A stretch of DNA of 39,165 nt from Methylophilaceae bacterium (GTDB taxonomy: Bacteria; Pseudomonadota; Gammaproteobacteria; Burkholderiales; Methylophilaceae). Position 1 is the first letter of the stretch. Every line of letters begins with the position of its first letter. The stretch spans positions 1 through 39,165 of the forward strand of contig JAOLWQ010000009.1 in the NCBI GenBank assembly GCA_028342535.1. Reading direction: 5' to 3'. The translations under genes were made by a program, and so were the position numbers. The notes under the pieces are model-generated. The model ran no database searches, had not been told where the DNA came from, and worked only from the letters and a program-made list of their open reading frames with translations. Below, in pieces: positions 13,735 to 23,715 of the stretch.

Positions 13735-15057
13735 TCATTTAAACTCTACTGCTCCGTCATTAATTTTTGTCCATTTAAAACTTAAATATTCTATTAAGTA
13801 GTTTTGATAAAATTTATAAGTTCTATTAGGAAACTTATCCATTGCTCGTAATACATAATTTGCTTGTATGGATGGCTTTGATTTTTCACCCAAATATTTT
13901 GGAGTGCAGCTCGTTAATTGCTTTTTCTTCATATAGTCAAGTGTTCTGCAAATACGCTTACTAACTATTTCGCATCTAGCAGTCCAACTAAAATTAATAT
14001 ATCCTGCATGAGCAAAAAGATTTGGTAGCCCACTGAACATCATTCCCCTATACCAACTCGTATCATTGATATTTATTTTTTTATCATTAACAAGAATATC
14101 AATACCACCTAATAATTGGGCATTACCGCCTGTGGCCATAACTGTAATATCGCTATCAATAACTTTTCCATTTTTTAACTTAACGCCATTTTTTTCCCAA
14201 TTACTAATTCCTTCGCGCACTATTGTTACTTTGCTTGATTCAACAGCCCTAAAATAATCCTGATCTAAACTAGAAGCTGGTCGTTGGTCCCAATAATCAT
14301 ATGAGGGAGTGGTTGTCTCATTATAATAAGGATCAGTAGCTATTATTTTCTTTCTAAGTGACTTTTTAAAAAATCTACTGGATATATAATCTTTTAAGAC
14401 CTCGAATGTTTTATAACTTCGAGATGATTTTTCTTGACTATCAATATTTATAATCCATGCAGGACTACGCTGAACCAATGTTACTGCTTTTGCTTCTTTG
14501 ATTATCGAGGGTGCCATAGTGATAGCAGTGCATCCGCTACCAATAATAGTTACATTTTTATTTTTATAGTCTGTATCCCCCCAAGCTTGTGTGTGTACAA
14601 TTTTTCCTTGGTATTTATTTTCATTTTTAAAATTTGGTAAATGAGGATTGTTACGATCACGTGATCCAGTAGAGAATATGACATATTGACTAGTAAAATT
14701 TTTACGATTGGTTTTTGTTGTCCATTGAGTATTTTTCCAAGATGATGATGTGACCTGTGTATCAAATAATATATGTTTTTTAATATTAAATTTTTCTGCA
14801 GTGTCATTTATATATTTTTTAATATCCTGACCTTTGCCTATGATTGTCCCTTGCCAAGGATTAAAACTAAATCCATAGGTATACATATCATTATCTGCAC
14901 GAACACCAGGAAACCTCATCTGATCCCAGGTACCACCTACATCACTTCTTGATTCTATTATCTTATATGTAATGTTAGGAAAGTTTGTTTGTAAGTAATA
15001 AGCTGTTGTTATTCCAGCGATTCCAGCACCAATAATAATTACATCTATTTTAGCCAT
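13735..15057 (-). CDS. Flavin-containing monooxygenase, Baeyer-Villiger-like
   Basis: A 440-residue FAD- and NADPH-dependent monooxygenase. FAD binding: GAGIAG (10-15) and GGTWDQMRFPGVRAD (41-55). A sequence close to the Baeyer-Villiger/FMO fingerprint lies at 149-161 (YQGKIVHTQAWGD; the last position differs from the usual WP or WD). NADPH binding: IIGSGCTA (171-178). The length is shorter than the usual BVMO (about 500 or more). The substrate cannot be read: ketones, amines and sulfides are all accepted in the wider family. Being in one operon with metY, a sulfur-containing substrate is an attractive guess, but only a guess. Confidence 0.85.
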   Translation of the reverse strand: MAKIDVIIIGAGIAGITTAYYLQTNFPNITYKIIESRSDVGGTWDQMRFPGVRADNDMYTYGFSFNPWQGTIIGKGQDIKKYINDTAEKFNIKKHILFDTQVTSSSWKNTQWTTKTNRKNFTSQYVIFSTGSRDRNNPHLPNFKNENKYQGKIVHTQAWGDTDYKNKNVTIIGSGCTAITMAPSIIKEAKAVTLVQRSPAWIINIDSQEKSSRSYKTFEVLKDYISSRFFKKSLRKKIIATDPYYNETTTPSYDYWDQRPASSLDQDYFRAVESSKVTIVREGISNWEKNGVKLKNGKVIDSDITVMATGGNAQLLGGIDILVNDKKININDTSWYRGMMFSGLPNLFAHAGYINFSWTARCEIVSKRICRTLDYMKKKQLTSCTPKYLGEKSKPSIQANYVLRAMDKFPNRTYKFYQNYLIEYLSFKWTKINDGAVEFK

Positions 15058-15159
15058 CTTAGTACCAACTCATTTAATATATAGTTATTATAGTAATTGA
15101 CAGAAGAATCGAGCCATAATTCAATTTTAGTTTTCATTTATAGTTTCTCATTGCGACAG

Positions 15160-15190
15160 TTTACCCTCAGATATGATAGTGGGCAAATCA
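15160..15190 (+). repeat. Second-family repeat, copy A
   Basis: GTTTACCCTCAGATATGATA followed by GTGGGCAAATC. It matches four other intergenic sites (31245, 34104, 35681, 37339), all in the same orientation. It lies upstream of the monooxygenase gene in the 255-bp divergent gap 15058-15312. About 60 bp further, at 15249-15285, stretches such as ATCCGACTATC and TTCTTCTCTAAA resemble the sequence after tRNA remnant 2 (3761-3790), so this gap may be one more decayed junction. Confidence 0.5.
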
Positions 15191-15312
15191 ATAGTGAGCT
15201 AATAAATTGTCAGCATAAAATATTAAAAGGGTAATTTTATGACGAAATATCCGACTATCACCCTATTCTTCTCTAAAACCGTTTAAACAAATATTATTTA
15301 GAAAAAACTTAT

Positions 15313-16722
15313 ATGAATAAATTAACAAATAACAGAAATCCATACAGCCTAACTACTTTATTTTTCACAGAAATGTGGGAGCGCTTCAGCTACTATGGAA
15401 TGAGAGCTCTGCTTGTCCTGTACCTAGTAAATTCGTTGGGATTTTCTAACAGTAATGCCCTTCATATATATGCTATTTATACTGGATTAGTTTATCTAAC
15501 ACCAATCATAGGTGGCTATCTTGCGGATAAATATTTAGGCACTCAAAAAACGATTTTTATTGGTGGAATCACAATGATGCTGGGGCATTTTTTAATGGCA
15601 TTCCCTGATTTTTTATTTTTAGCTATGGGTTTATTGATTATTGGTAATGGCTATTTTAAACCTAACATCAGTACTCTGTTAGGAAGGCTTTATAAAGACA
15701 ATGATGTGCGAAGAGATAGTGGATTTAGTATTTTTTATATAGGGATAAATCTAGGCGCTTTCTTAGCACCTTTAGTAGTTGGATATGTTGGCGAAACTAT
15801 TAATTGGCATTATGGATTTGCTATTGCAGGAGTGGGAATGTTTGCCGGTTTAATACAATTTTATTTAGGGCAAAATAAAATTATCCAAGAAGATTTATCT
15901 AAAAAAACAAAAAAGTTAAATTTTAGTGATTGGAGATTAATCATATTTTTATCATTAATCAATATCCCAATTATTTTATTAATTTTTAAAATTAATAGCT
16001 TTATTAATGCCAATCTTTACGAACTTTTAACTATATTATTTATATTTGTAATCATTATATTTTTAAATAAAAAAAATAAAATTAACTTCATTATGGAAGA
16101 TTTAAAGAAAATTATTTATATTGGTATCCTTTCATTGTTTGTAATCTTCTTTTGGATAGGCTTTGAACAGGCTGGCGGATCATTAACCTTGTATGCAAGT
16201 AATTCTGTCGATAGAAATTTATTTGGCTTTGTTATTCCAGCTTCTTTCTTTCAATCAATAAATCCCTTAATTATAATTTTACTTGGGCCCTTGATTGCAA
16301 ATTTTTGGTTAAGAATTGATAGAAGTGATCATAAAATCAATACTTCTCAAAAAATGGGTATAGGTCTTATTCTTTTATCTGCCGGATTTTTCCTAATCAT
16401 GTATGTCAATAATTCAACGGAATCCTACGTAAATCTTTGGTGGCTTGTGGGAGTATATTTTCTTCATACGCTTGGTGAGTTATGCTTGTCACCTATAGGT
16501 TTATCAATGGTTACTAAAGTTTCACCAAAGAAAATTGCTTCACTAATGATGGGTTTTTGGTTTTTATCGGCAGCTATTGCGAACTATTCTGCTGGGAAAT
16601 TACCGAGTATCTTGCAATCAAATAATATAGATTTATTTACCTTCTTAACAATTATGTCTCTTATTGCTGGTATCGTCTTAATTTCAATTGCACCTTTAAT
16701 GGAAAAATTAGTCAAAAAATAA
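15313..16722 (+). CDS. POT/PTR family proton-dependent oligopeptide transporter
   Basis: A 469-residue inner-membrane symporter for di- and tripeptides (major facilitator fold, 12-14 membrane segments). The start FFTEMWERFSYYGMRALLVLYL contains the ExxERFxYY proton-coupling motif of POT transporters, GGYLADKYLG is the loop-2 motif, and GNGYFKPNISTLLG with a later FYIGINLGAF is the PTR2 signature region. The segment at about 200-270 is the usual extra helical pair. It is followed at 137 bp by a PatB-type C-S lyase, a pairing that suggests uptake of peptide-bound sulfur compounds. The ATG at 15313 has an A-rich leader and no clear ribosome binding site. Confidence 0.92.
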   Translation: MNKLTNNRNPYSLTTLFFTEMWERFSYYGMRALLVLYLVNSLGFSNSNALHIYAIYTGLVYLTPIIGGYLADKYLGTQKTIFIGGITMMLGHFLMAFPDFLFLAMGLLIIGNGYFKPNISTLLGRLYKDNDVRRDSGFSIFYIGINLGAFLAPLVVGYVGETINWHYGFAIAGVGMFAGLIQFYLGQNKIIQEDLSKKTKKLNFSDWRLIIFLSLINIPIILLIFKINSFINANLYELLTILFIFVIIIFLNKKNKINFIMEDLKKIIYIGILSLFVIFFWIGFEQAGGSLTLYASNSVDRNLFGFVIPASFFQSINPLIIILLGPLIANFWLRIDRSDHKINTSQKMGIGLILLSAGFFLIMYVNNSTESYVNLWWLVGVYFLHTLGELCLSPIGLSMVTKVSPKKIASLMMGFWFLSAAIANYSAGKLPSILQSNNIDLFTFLTIMSLIAGIVLISIAPLMEKLVKK

Positions 16723-16859
16723 TATTAACAATTAAATATAAGTGAATTAAATAATGATTAAATATTTCCTCAAAATGTTCTTTTTTAAAAAAATTATATT
16801 AGTAATAATTTACAAAATTATTAAGTTTTTTTTCTCTCGAAAACGCTAACATTTATAGA

Positions 16860-17999
16860 ATGAGTAATTATAATTTTGATAAAGCAATTAATCGGTTTAA
16901 AACTGACTCAATTCGATGGGATCAATACGATTCATCTGTGATTCCCCTTTGGGTGGCAGATATGGATTTTGAGTCCCCTCCATGTGTTCTTAATGCTATG
17001 AAAAATAGAGTAAAGCATGGAATTTTTGGCTACACGCACGCACCAAATAATTTCAAAGAGAATATAGCTGATTATGTAAAAAAACATTATGATTGGGAAG
17101 TGGATACTGATTGGATTGTTGTTATCCCAAGTATTGTATCCGCACTATATTCAATTGGAATTAGTTGTACAAAAAGCACTTCTCATATAATTACTCCTCA
17201 ACCAATTTATCACCATCTTAAGCTAGCTGCAGCAGAATCCGGAAGAAATTATAATGAGGCACGTCTTGAAACCATTGCAAATCGTCAAATTTTATCTCCG
17301 GAAAGTATAAATAAAGTAATAAAAAAAAATTCAGAACTTTTATATTTTTGTAATCCACATAACCCTGGAGGGACTGTTTACACAAAAAATGAATTAGTTC
17401 AGATTGTTGATTTTTGTAATGAAAATAATCTACTTATCTGCTCTGATGAGATTCATTGTGGCATGGTCTTAGATGGCCATAAACATATTCCAATCGCGAG
17501 TATTTCAGAGGCAGCAGCTAACAGAACAATCACTTTAATGTCTCTTAACAAAACCTTTAATTTTCCTGGAGCTGGTCTAGGTTGGATGATCTGTAAGAAC
17601 CCCAGACTCAGGAAAATAGCCTCTCATAAAATTGGATCACTTATTCCTCATCCAGAAATTTTTGGCTATGTTGCAACTGATGCTGCAATAAAAAATGGTG
17701 AAGATTGGAGATTAGCCTTACTTGATTACCTAAGTCAAAATAGAAATTTATTGATGGAGAGAATTAATCAAATTCCCGGCTTAAGAATTTATGACATTGA
17801 GGCTAGCTATCTTGGTTGGATCTCGTGTGAGAATTTGCCAGCAAAAAATCCTCATCAATTATTTTTAAATCACGGTGTTGCGGTTCAGCCAGGCCACATG
17901 TTTAATCAGCCTAATCATATAAGGATTAATATTGCGACAACTCACTCGTTACTTAAAAAAGCATTAGATCGAATAGAAAAAGCCGTAAAATCTATCTAA
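16860..17999 (+). CDS. patB: PLP-dependent C-S beta-lyase (PatB/MalY type cystathionine beta-lyase)
   Basis: A 379-residue fold-type I PLP enzyme that cleaves the C-S bond of cystathionine or other cysteine S-conjugates, giving pyruvate, ammonia and a thiol. PLWVADMDFESPP (29-41) and the GIFGYTH helix (54-60) are hallmarks of the MalY/PatB branch of class II aminotransferases. CNPHNPGG (164-171) is the aspartate aminotransferase-like loop, SDEIH (195-199) holds the pyridine nitrogen, and Lys231 (SLNKTFNFPG) is the Schiff-base residue. It lies between a peptide transporter and an anion transporter on the same strand. Thiol or homocysteine released here could feed MetY-linked methionine metabolism encoded 3 kb away. 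Confidence 0.9.
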   Translation: MSNYNFDKAINRFKTDSIRWDQYDSSVIPLWVADMDFESPPCVLNAMKNRVKHGIFGYTHAPNNFKENIADYVKKHYDWEVDTDWIVVIPSIVSALYSIGISCTKSTSHIITPQPIYHHLKLAAAESGRNYNEARLETIANRQILSPESINKVIKKNSELLYFCNPHNPGGTVYTKNELVQIVDFCNENNLLICSDEIHCGMVLDGHKHIPIASISEAAANRTITLMSLNKTFNFPGAGLGWMICKNPRLRKIASHKIGSLIPHPEIFGYVATDAAIKNGEDWRLALLDYLSQNRNLLMERINQIPGLRIYDIEASYLGWISCENLPAKNPHQLFLNHGVAVQPGHMFNQPNHIRINIATTHSLLKKALDRIEKAVKSI

Positions 18000-18076
18000 A
18001 ATACTATGAGTTGAGTTGCTTATTGAGCAATACCAATTCTTTGTTACAATAAATTAAATTATTCAAATAAAAAATA

Positions 18077-19507
18077 ATGCATACTCAAGCTTATAAAAAA
18101 ATAGGATTTTGGATTGGTTTAATATTATTTTTTGGGGTATTTTTAAGTACTCCACCAAATTCAATATCTAATGAAGCCTGGTATATTGCAGCCGTTGCAT
18201 TACTTATGGCTTCATGGTGGGGATCAGAAGCTATCCCTCTTCCTGTAACAGCTCTTTTACCATTGGCTTTGTTCCCATTATTACAAATCATGGACTTTGG
18301 AGAAGCTGCTTCATCTTACGCTAATCCTAATATTTTTCTTTTTATGGGTGGATTTATTTTAGCTTTAGCTATTCAGTCTTCCGGTCTCCATAAAAGAATA
18401 GCATTTAATGTTATAGCGTCCATAAGTAATTCAGCAACATCGTTAGTCGGGGCATTCATGGGTATTTCATTCTTTATTAGTATGTGGGTAATGAATACAT
18501 CAACAACACTCATGTTACTTCCTATTTGTTTGGCTATCTGTTCAAATATTAAAGAAAGTCTTCCAAATCTTTCTCCAAAAAATTCAAGAAATTTTGAGAT
18601 ATCACTATTATTAGGTATAGCATATGCTTCATCAATGGGCGGTATGTCAAGCCTTGTAGGAACGGCACCTAATATTGTTTTTGCAGGATTCATGCAGGAA
18701 AACTACGCTATTGAGATTTCATTTATAGATTGGATGAAAATAGCATTGCCCATTGGCTTAATAATGCTTATATGTGGGTTTTTAGTACTAACTAAATATA
18801 TATATCCAGCTAATTTTGAAATAAATCACATTACTAAAAAGACAATCAATTTAAATTTAAATAAATTGGGGCCTATGAACAAAGATGAAAAAAAAGTTCT
18901 AGTAGTTTTTTTAATCACAGCCTTTTTATGGGTTACTAGAACCTACTTAAAAGAATTTAATATTTTTATAGGTTTAACGGATGCAGGTATAGCAATTATT
19001 GCAGCGATTAGTCTCTTTATTATTCCATCACAAAATAAAAAAACAGATTTACTTATTTGGGACGAAACAAAAAAATTGCCCTGGGGACTTCTTATTTTAT
19101 TTGGAGGCGGACTCTCATTAGCAAAAGCAATTAACAGCTCAGGATTAGGTCAATGGCTTGGGGAAGCTTTTATCTTAGCGGTTAATCTTAAACCTTGGAT
19201 TATGGTATTTCTAATTGTAACTTTTATTATATTTTTAACTGAACTTACATCAAATACAGCAACCACATCAACTTTTCTTCCAATTGCTGCTGCAATAGCA
19301 GTTGCATCATCAATATCACCCATAAATATTGCAATTCCTTTAGTCTTAGCATCGAGTCTAGCATTTATGCTTCCTGTAGCAACTCCTCCAAATGCAATAG
19401 TTTATGGATCAGGAAAGATAGCTATAAGAGATATGATAAAAGCTGGATTTATTTTAAACATAATAGGAATAATTATTATCACAATTGCTTATTTTTTATT
19501 TTTTTAA
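18077..19507 (+). CDS. DASS/SLC13 family sodium-dependent anion transporter
   Basis: A 476-residue inner-membrane transporter for dicarboxylates, sulfate or other anions. Two inverted halves are visible, each with an Ser-Asn-Thr-type loop: MNTSTTLMLLP in the first and SNTATTSTFLPIAAAIA in the second, which form the sodium and substrate sites. GTAPNIVFAGF and VATPPNAIVYGSGKI are the paired proline-containing motifs. EAIPLPVTALLPLALFPLL near residue 55 is typical of the N-terminal half. The substrate cannot be told from sequence. In this place after a C-S lyase it could move the organic acid or sulfonate product. Confidence 0.9.
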   Translation: MHTQAYKKIGFWIGLILFFGVFLSTPPNSISNEAWYIAAVALLMASWWGSEAIPLPVTALLPLALFPLLQIMDFGEAASSYANPNIFLFMGGFILALAIQSSGLHKRIAFNVIASISNSATSLVGAFMGISFFISMWVMNTSTTLMLLPICLAICSNIKESLPNLSPKNSRNFEISLLLGIAYASSMGGMSSLVGTAPNIVFAGFMQENYAIEISFIDWMKIALPIGLIMLICGFLVLTKYIYPANFEINHITKKTINLNLNKLGPMNKDEKKVLVVFLITAFLWVTRTYLKEFNIFIGLTDAGIAIIAAISLFIIPSQNKKTDLLIWDETKKLPWGLLILFGGGLSLAKAINSSGLGQWLGEAFILAVNLKPWIMVFLIVTFIIFLTELTSNTATTSTFLPIAAAIAVASSISPINIAIPLVLASSLAFMLPVATPPNAIVYGSGKIAIRDMIKAGFILNIIGIIIITIAYFLFF

Positions 19508-19635
19508 TACCGCTAGGATAAACACATAATAATTATTTATTTTTTATAAAATCACCCTTACTTTCTCCATTTGTTTAGTTTTTTGTTATGACATATAATC
19601 ATTGGACTCCCCTTTTATTTGTAATAATTTAAATC

Positions 19636-21384
19636 ATGAAGAGTTCGTATTTTTTAGGCATTTTTGGTGGGCATGGCCCAAATCCAGCTGCAGCTTTAAT
19701 CTGTAATAATAAATTAATAGCTTTTGCCGAAGAAGAAAGATTTAATAGAATTAAAAATGCGCCATCGTATTTACCAATCAGATCAATATTATTCTGCTTA
19801 AAAAAAGCAAATATTGATGCTAAAGACCTTAATTCAATATCATTTGGTTGGGACTGTGAAAGTTATTTAAAAAAACAACCATTATTTTTAAAGCAACTTA
19901 AGGCTCGATATGATTGGCACGATAATTTATATAATGACTTACATGAAAGAAAGCTTTTAACTGCTTTTCATCCAGAAGTATTAAAACAAAACCTAAAATT
20001 TTCTCTAGCAAAGAATAATCAATTTATTGATATAAAAAAAATTTCTTTTTTTAACCATCACCTTTGTCATGCTGCAAGCACATACTATGCTTCGGGTTTT
20101 GACAAAGCTTTAATTTTTACTATTGATGGCAGTGGTGAAGAAGACTGTACAGTAATATGGAAAGCAGAGAATGGAGAAATTAAAGAAATAGAAAAATATA
20201 AATTACCTTATACGCTTGGAGGGTATTATGGTACTTTTACTGAATTTTTAGGTTTTAGAGCAAACTCAGAGGAAGGTAAATTAATGGGTTTGGCACCTTA
20301 TGGAAAATATGATGTCAAGTTACAAAATAAACTTGAAGATTTTGTATCTTTTGATAAAAAAAATTCTTCATATACCGTTGACCCAACATACAGATTCTAT
20401 AATCAAAGAACGTATAATGCTCTCTTCACGGATAAATTAGTTAAGGCTTTTGGTCCACCAAGATCGCCTCATCAAAAATTAACTTCGTATCATAAAGATT
20501 TGGCATTTAATGTTCAATGGAGATTAGAGCAGATAGTCTCTAGTATTGTTTCAAAATATGTGAATGCTAACAAAATACATAATGTATGTCTTGCCGGTGG
20601 AGTAGCTATGAATTGTAAAATGAATGGAGTGATAGCTAATCTTCCAGAAGTTAAAAATATTCATGTTCAACCAGCTTCATCTGACAATGGTACTGCTCTA
20701 GGAGCAGCTTGCATATCAGCTGTAAAAAAGAAATTTGTATTTAATAAAATTATGCCTCACGCATATTGGGGACCTGAATATTCAGATTCTGAAATTAAGA
20801 AAGCAATCATCGAATCCAAACTTAAATATTCAAAGCCAAAAAAATTATTAGAATATACAAGCACTATGTTAAATGAAGGAAAGATTATTGGATGGTTTAA
20901 TGGCAGGTCAGAAATTGGCGCACGCTCATTAGGGGGTAGATCAATTCTTGCTAATCCCATGTTCAAGGATATGCAAAAAAAACTAAATTTAGAAGTAAAG
21001 CATCGTGAACATTGGAGACCTTTTGCACCAGCTTTAATTAAGGAAAATTTTAAAAAATATTTTGGCCATACTAAACCCTCAGATTACATGATAGTGGCTT
21101 ACTACATGAAAAAAGAGTTTCATAAAGTATTCCCATCAACGGTGCATGTTGATGGCTCAGTAAGGCCACAGTCGGTCAGGAAAGATACAAATCATAGATT
21201 TCATAAACTACTTACACTTTTTGGTGAATTATCTGGGCACCCACTTCTAATAAATACATCATTTAATATTCAAGGTGAGCCTATTGTTGAAACACCTCAG
21301 GATGCTTTGAGATGTTTTGGTGGAACAGGAATTGATATTCTAGTTATTGGAAATTATATTATAGAAAAAAATCCTAAAAATTGA
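19636..21384 (+). CDS. NodU/CmcH/TobZ-type O-carbamoyltransferase
   Basis: A 582-residue cytosolic enzyme that transfers a carbamoyl group from carbamoyl phosphate, through an adenylate, to a hydroxyl of a sugar or natural product. The N-terminal part starts YFLGIFGGHGPNPAAAL and contains AEEERFNRIK and HHLCHAAS (141-148) followed by DGSGE (164-168), the metal and phosphate sites. The C-terminal YrdC-like part has GWFNGRSEIGARSLGGRSIL, EHWRPFAPA and the closing LINTSFNIQGEPIVETP. The full family length is present. No natural product cluster surrounds it; the nearest candidate acceptor system is the surface-glycan operon starting 700 bp downstream on the other strand. Confidence 0.92.
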   Translation: MKSSYFLGIFGGHGPNPAAALICNNKLIAFAEEERFNRIKNAPSYLPIRSILFCLKKANIDAKDLNSISFGWDCESYLKKQPLFLKQLKARYDWHDNLYNDLHERKLLTAFHPEVLKQNLKFSLAKNNQFIDIKKISFFNHHLCHAASTYYASGFDKALIFTIDGSGEEDCTVIWKAENGEIKEIEKYKLPYTLGGYYGTFTEFLGFRANSEEGKLMGLAPYGKYDVKLQNKLEDFVSFDKKNSSYTVDPTYRFYNQRTYNALFTDKLVKAFGPPRSPHQKLTSYHKDLAFNVQWRLEQIVSSIVSKYVNANKIHNVCLAGGVAMNCKMNGVIANLPEVKNIHVQPASSDNGTALGAACISAVKKKFVFNKIMPHAYWGPEYSDSEIKKAIIESKLKYSKPKKLLEYTSTMLNEGKIIGWFNGRSEIGARSLGGRSILANPMFKDMQKKLNLEVKHREHWRPFAPALIKENFKKYFGHTKPSDYMIVAYYMKKEFHKVFPSTVHVDGSVRPQSVRKDTNHRFHKLLTLFGELSGHPLLINTSFNIQGEPIVETPQDALRCFGGTGIDILVIGNYIIEKNPKN

Positions 21385-21478
21385 TAAGGTCTTAACAAAT
21401 AAATTTCGAGATTATACTTATACATATAAATCCTCTGATGTTTATCAAAAGTATTATCTATAACAAAAAAAGGAAATT

Positions 21479-22081
21479 ATGGAACTACAACAAGCGATCA
21501 TCAACAGACGATCGATAAAATCTTTTGATCCAAAGCATACGATGCCTGAGGCCGAAATAGAAAAGTTATTAAGATTAGCCATATTGTCACCAACTGCATT
21601 CAATATTCAACATTGGCGGTTTGTCATTGTTGACGATATAGACCTTCGTAATAAAATTAAAGATGAAAGCTGGGGTCAAGATCAAGTCACTGACGCCTCT
21701 TTATTTATTGTTTTAGCTGGAGACTTAATGGCTTGGAATAAATCAACAAGTCGCTATTGGCGTAACGCACCAAAAGATATTCAAGATTTTATGGTACCTA
21801 CTATTTGTGATTATTACGATAAAAAGCCAGAAGTTCAACGAGACGAAGTAATGCGCTCATGCAGTATGGCTGCTATGAACCTTATGTTAACCGCCAAAGA
21901 TTTAGGATATGACAGCTGTCCAATGGATGGGTTTAACTTTGAAAAAGTTGCAAAACTTCTCAATTTTCCCAGTGACCATATTCCGGTAATGTTTGTTGCT
22001 ATTGGCAAGCCGCTTAATGATCCTCGACCGCGTTCAGGGCAATTAAGTATTAAGCAGGTCGTACAATATAATCAATTTTAA
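21479..22081 (+). CDS. Nitroreductase family flavoprotein
   Basis: A 200-residue FMN-dependent NAD(P)H oxidoreductase. NRRSIKSFDP (8-17) is the FMN phosphate-contacting start, LSPTAFNIQHWRFVIVDD (33-50) is the second FMN block, and GYDSCPMDGF near residue 140 is the third. The C-terminal RPRSGQLSIKQVV is typical. The substrate is unknown; the family reduces nitroaromatics, quinones and other electrophiles. AAAAAGGAAATT gives a good ribosome binding site. It converges with the glycan operon, with only 6 bp between stop codons. Confidence 0.88.
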   Translation: MELQQAIINRRSIKSFDPKHTMPEAEIEKLLRLAILSPTAFNIQHWRFVIVDDIDLRNKIKDESWGQDQVTDASLFIVLAGDLMAWNKSTSRYWRNAPKDIQDFMVPTICDYYDKKPEVQRDEVMRSCSMAAMNLMLTAKDLGYDSCPMDGFNFEKVAKLLNFPSDHIPVMFVAIGKPLNDPRPRSGQLSIKQVVQYNQF

Positions 22082-22087
22082 AAAATG

Positions 22088-23668
22088 CTACCTTCGCTCC
22101 CTGAAGCTTTTAAGCCTATAAATGTCGCCATAAATACTTTTGTAATAGACATCAGGGCTATATGAAACAATAGCAACTCTTTCATATAAATTAGTTCTTG
22201 CAATAGCTTGTGTTAAATCTTGCATTCTTGGCAGCTCCTGTTTTGTTGGAAAAATTATGGTAGGTTTTACCTTTTTTAATAAATCTACTAACTTATCTTC
22301 ATTCCAGTTAAGGTTTAAGTAGGCTGTTCTTAAATTCATTGTTTCAAAAGATGCTGGCAATAACCCAGTCAAAGGATATAACACCTCAGCAAAACCTGCT
22401 AAAGCTAGAGTTGAATCCTTGTTTGATAATTGTTTTATCATATCAGCTGCAATTAAATAGTTTGACAGCCTTATTGTTTCTATTTCAGTATAATTATTTT
22501 TAAGTAAGCTATTATATGCATGACTTACTGGGCTTTCTTTGTTGTAAACATTTATGTTTAAAGTTCTTGAAAGGTTCGGATAAGCTCCAAAAACAAACAA
22601 CATAAGTATCACACCCATTACATAATTTTTTACAATTTTAGATTCATTTAGGCTGACATATTTCCAACACAATGCTGAGATGCCAGCAAGGCCGGGTAGG
22701 CAGTTTATAAAATGATAATCAAACCCTAGTTTGGATATTGGTTCTATAATTGGAACTAGTGCTAAGGCTAACCAGAAAAAAAATCGATTAATGCTAACTA
22801 ATTTTCTGTCTTTAGAATTTAATTTAAATATATACATAGCTGAAATAATGGAAAGTATGATTCCAAACCAATATGCCTTAATGGCTATTATGCTATGTTT
22901 GAAAAAATTTGAGATTAATAATTCTTCAGCAAGGTCACGGATGGCACCACTCTGACCTATATAAGCATCAATAATAGTTTGGAGACCTCCTTCTCCCCGA
23001 AGCATAATAAGTATATACAAAGTGGTAAACCCTAATATTGCTGAACCAATGAGAAATTTAGAAAAAGGCTTCCATCCATAAGCAAAGAAAATTGCAATTA
23101 AACCTGTTAAATAAAAAAAGAGAAAAGGCTCTCTTAATAAAACACCAAATGCTGCGGCTGCACCTATCATATAAAATAAGAAATGATTTTTATTATTAAT
23201 ACTTTGGGAAATAAGCAGGGCTAAAAATAAAGGGACATAAGCAGCCCAAATACTGTTTCGAAAGCCAAATAAAATAAATGAATAATTATTCATGACTATC
23301 AATACAGTAGAAACTACAACGGTACTAAAAAAAATACTACCGCTTTCATTCTCAATTACTTTAAAAAATAAAATAGAAGCAGTGATTGCGAGGCACAGAT
23401 CAATCCAACGTAATGCTATGAATTGATTAACCTCCAACCCATATACCCAAGAAGTAATTAAAGAATAAAGAGCTACAGGGTAACCAGAGTCTATAAGCTC
23501 TCCATTAGAGAGTGTTGAAAAAAAATATTGAGAAAAAGCTGTATAGAGCCCACCATCTGTTTCTGGTAAAAAAGGAATCCAATAAATTCTTAAATAACCA
23601 GTTGTAAAAACTGCCACAAGAATTGCGATTAGAGTACTTAGGTTTTTTTGATTTCTATTAGCTAGCAT
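22088..23668 (-). CDS. Multi-spanning GT-C-like glycosyltransferase or glycan membrane protein
   Basis: A 526-residue membrane protein. About ten to twelve hydrophobic segments fill residues 13-385, and a soluble part of about 140 residues follows, probably periplasmic. The first extracytoplasmic loop contains PETDGGLYTAF; an acidic residue in that loop is the catalytic feature of GT-C enzymes of the ArnT/PMT group. The C-terminal domain has no recognised motif. It is the last gene of the surface-glycan operon, so a role in moving a sugar from a lipid carrier, or in polymer assembly, is likely. I am sure of the membrane topology in outline, less of the enzyme class. Confidence 0.65.
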   Translation of the reverse strand: MLANRNQKNLSTLIAILVAVFTTGYLRIYWIPFLPETDGGLYTAFSQYFFSTLSNGELIDSGYPVALYSLITSWVYGLEVNQFIALRWIDLCLAITASILFFKVIENESGSIFFSTVVVSTVLIVMNNYSFILFGFRNSIWAAYVPLFLALLISQSINNKNHFLFYMIGAAAAFGVLLREPFLFFYLTGLIAIFFAYGWKPFSKFLIGSAILGFTTLYILIMLRGEGGLQTIIDAYIGQSGAIRDLAEELLISNFFKHSIIAIKAYWFGIILSIISAMYIFKLNSKDRKLVSINRFFFWLALALVPIIEPISKLGFDYHFINCLPGLAGISALCWKYVSLNESKIVKNYVMGVILMLFVFGAYPNLSRTLNINVYNKESPVSHAYNSLLKNNYTEIETIRLSNYLIAADMIKQLSNKDSTLALAGFAEVLYPLTGLLPASFETMNLRTAYLNLNWNEDKLVDLLKKVKPTIIFPTKQELPRMQDLTQAIARTNLYERVAIVSYSPDVYYKSIYGDIYRLKSFRERR

Positions 23669-23715
23669 ATAAATATTATTAAACTAAAATTATCATAATG
23701 TAATTCTTCCAAATA

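Noticed and set aside
16754-16849. 31-codon plus-strand frame (MIKYFLKMFFFKK...) between the POT and PatB genes
   Set aside because: Composition is just what an AT-rich spacer gives (Ile, Lys, Phe), there is no ribosome binding site and no sign of selection.
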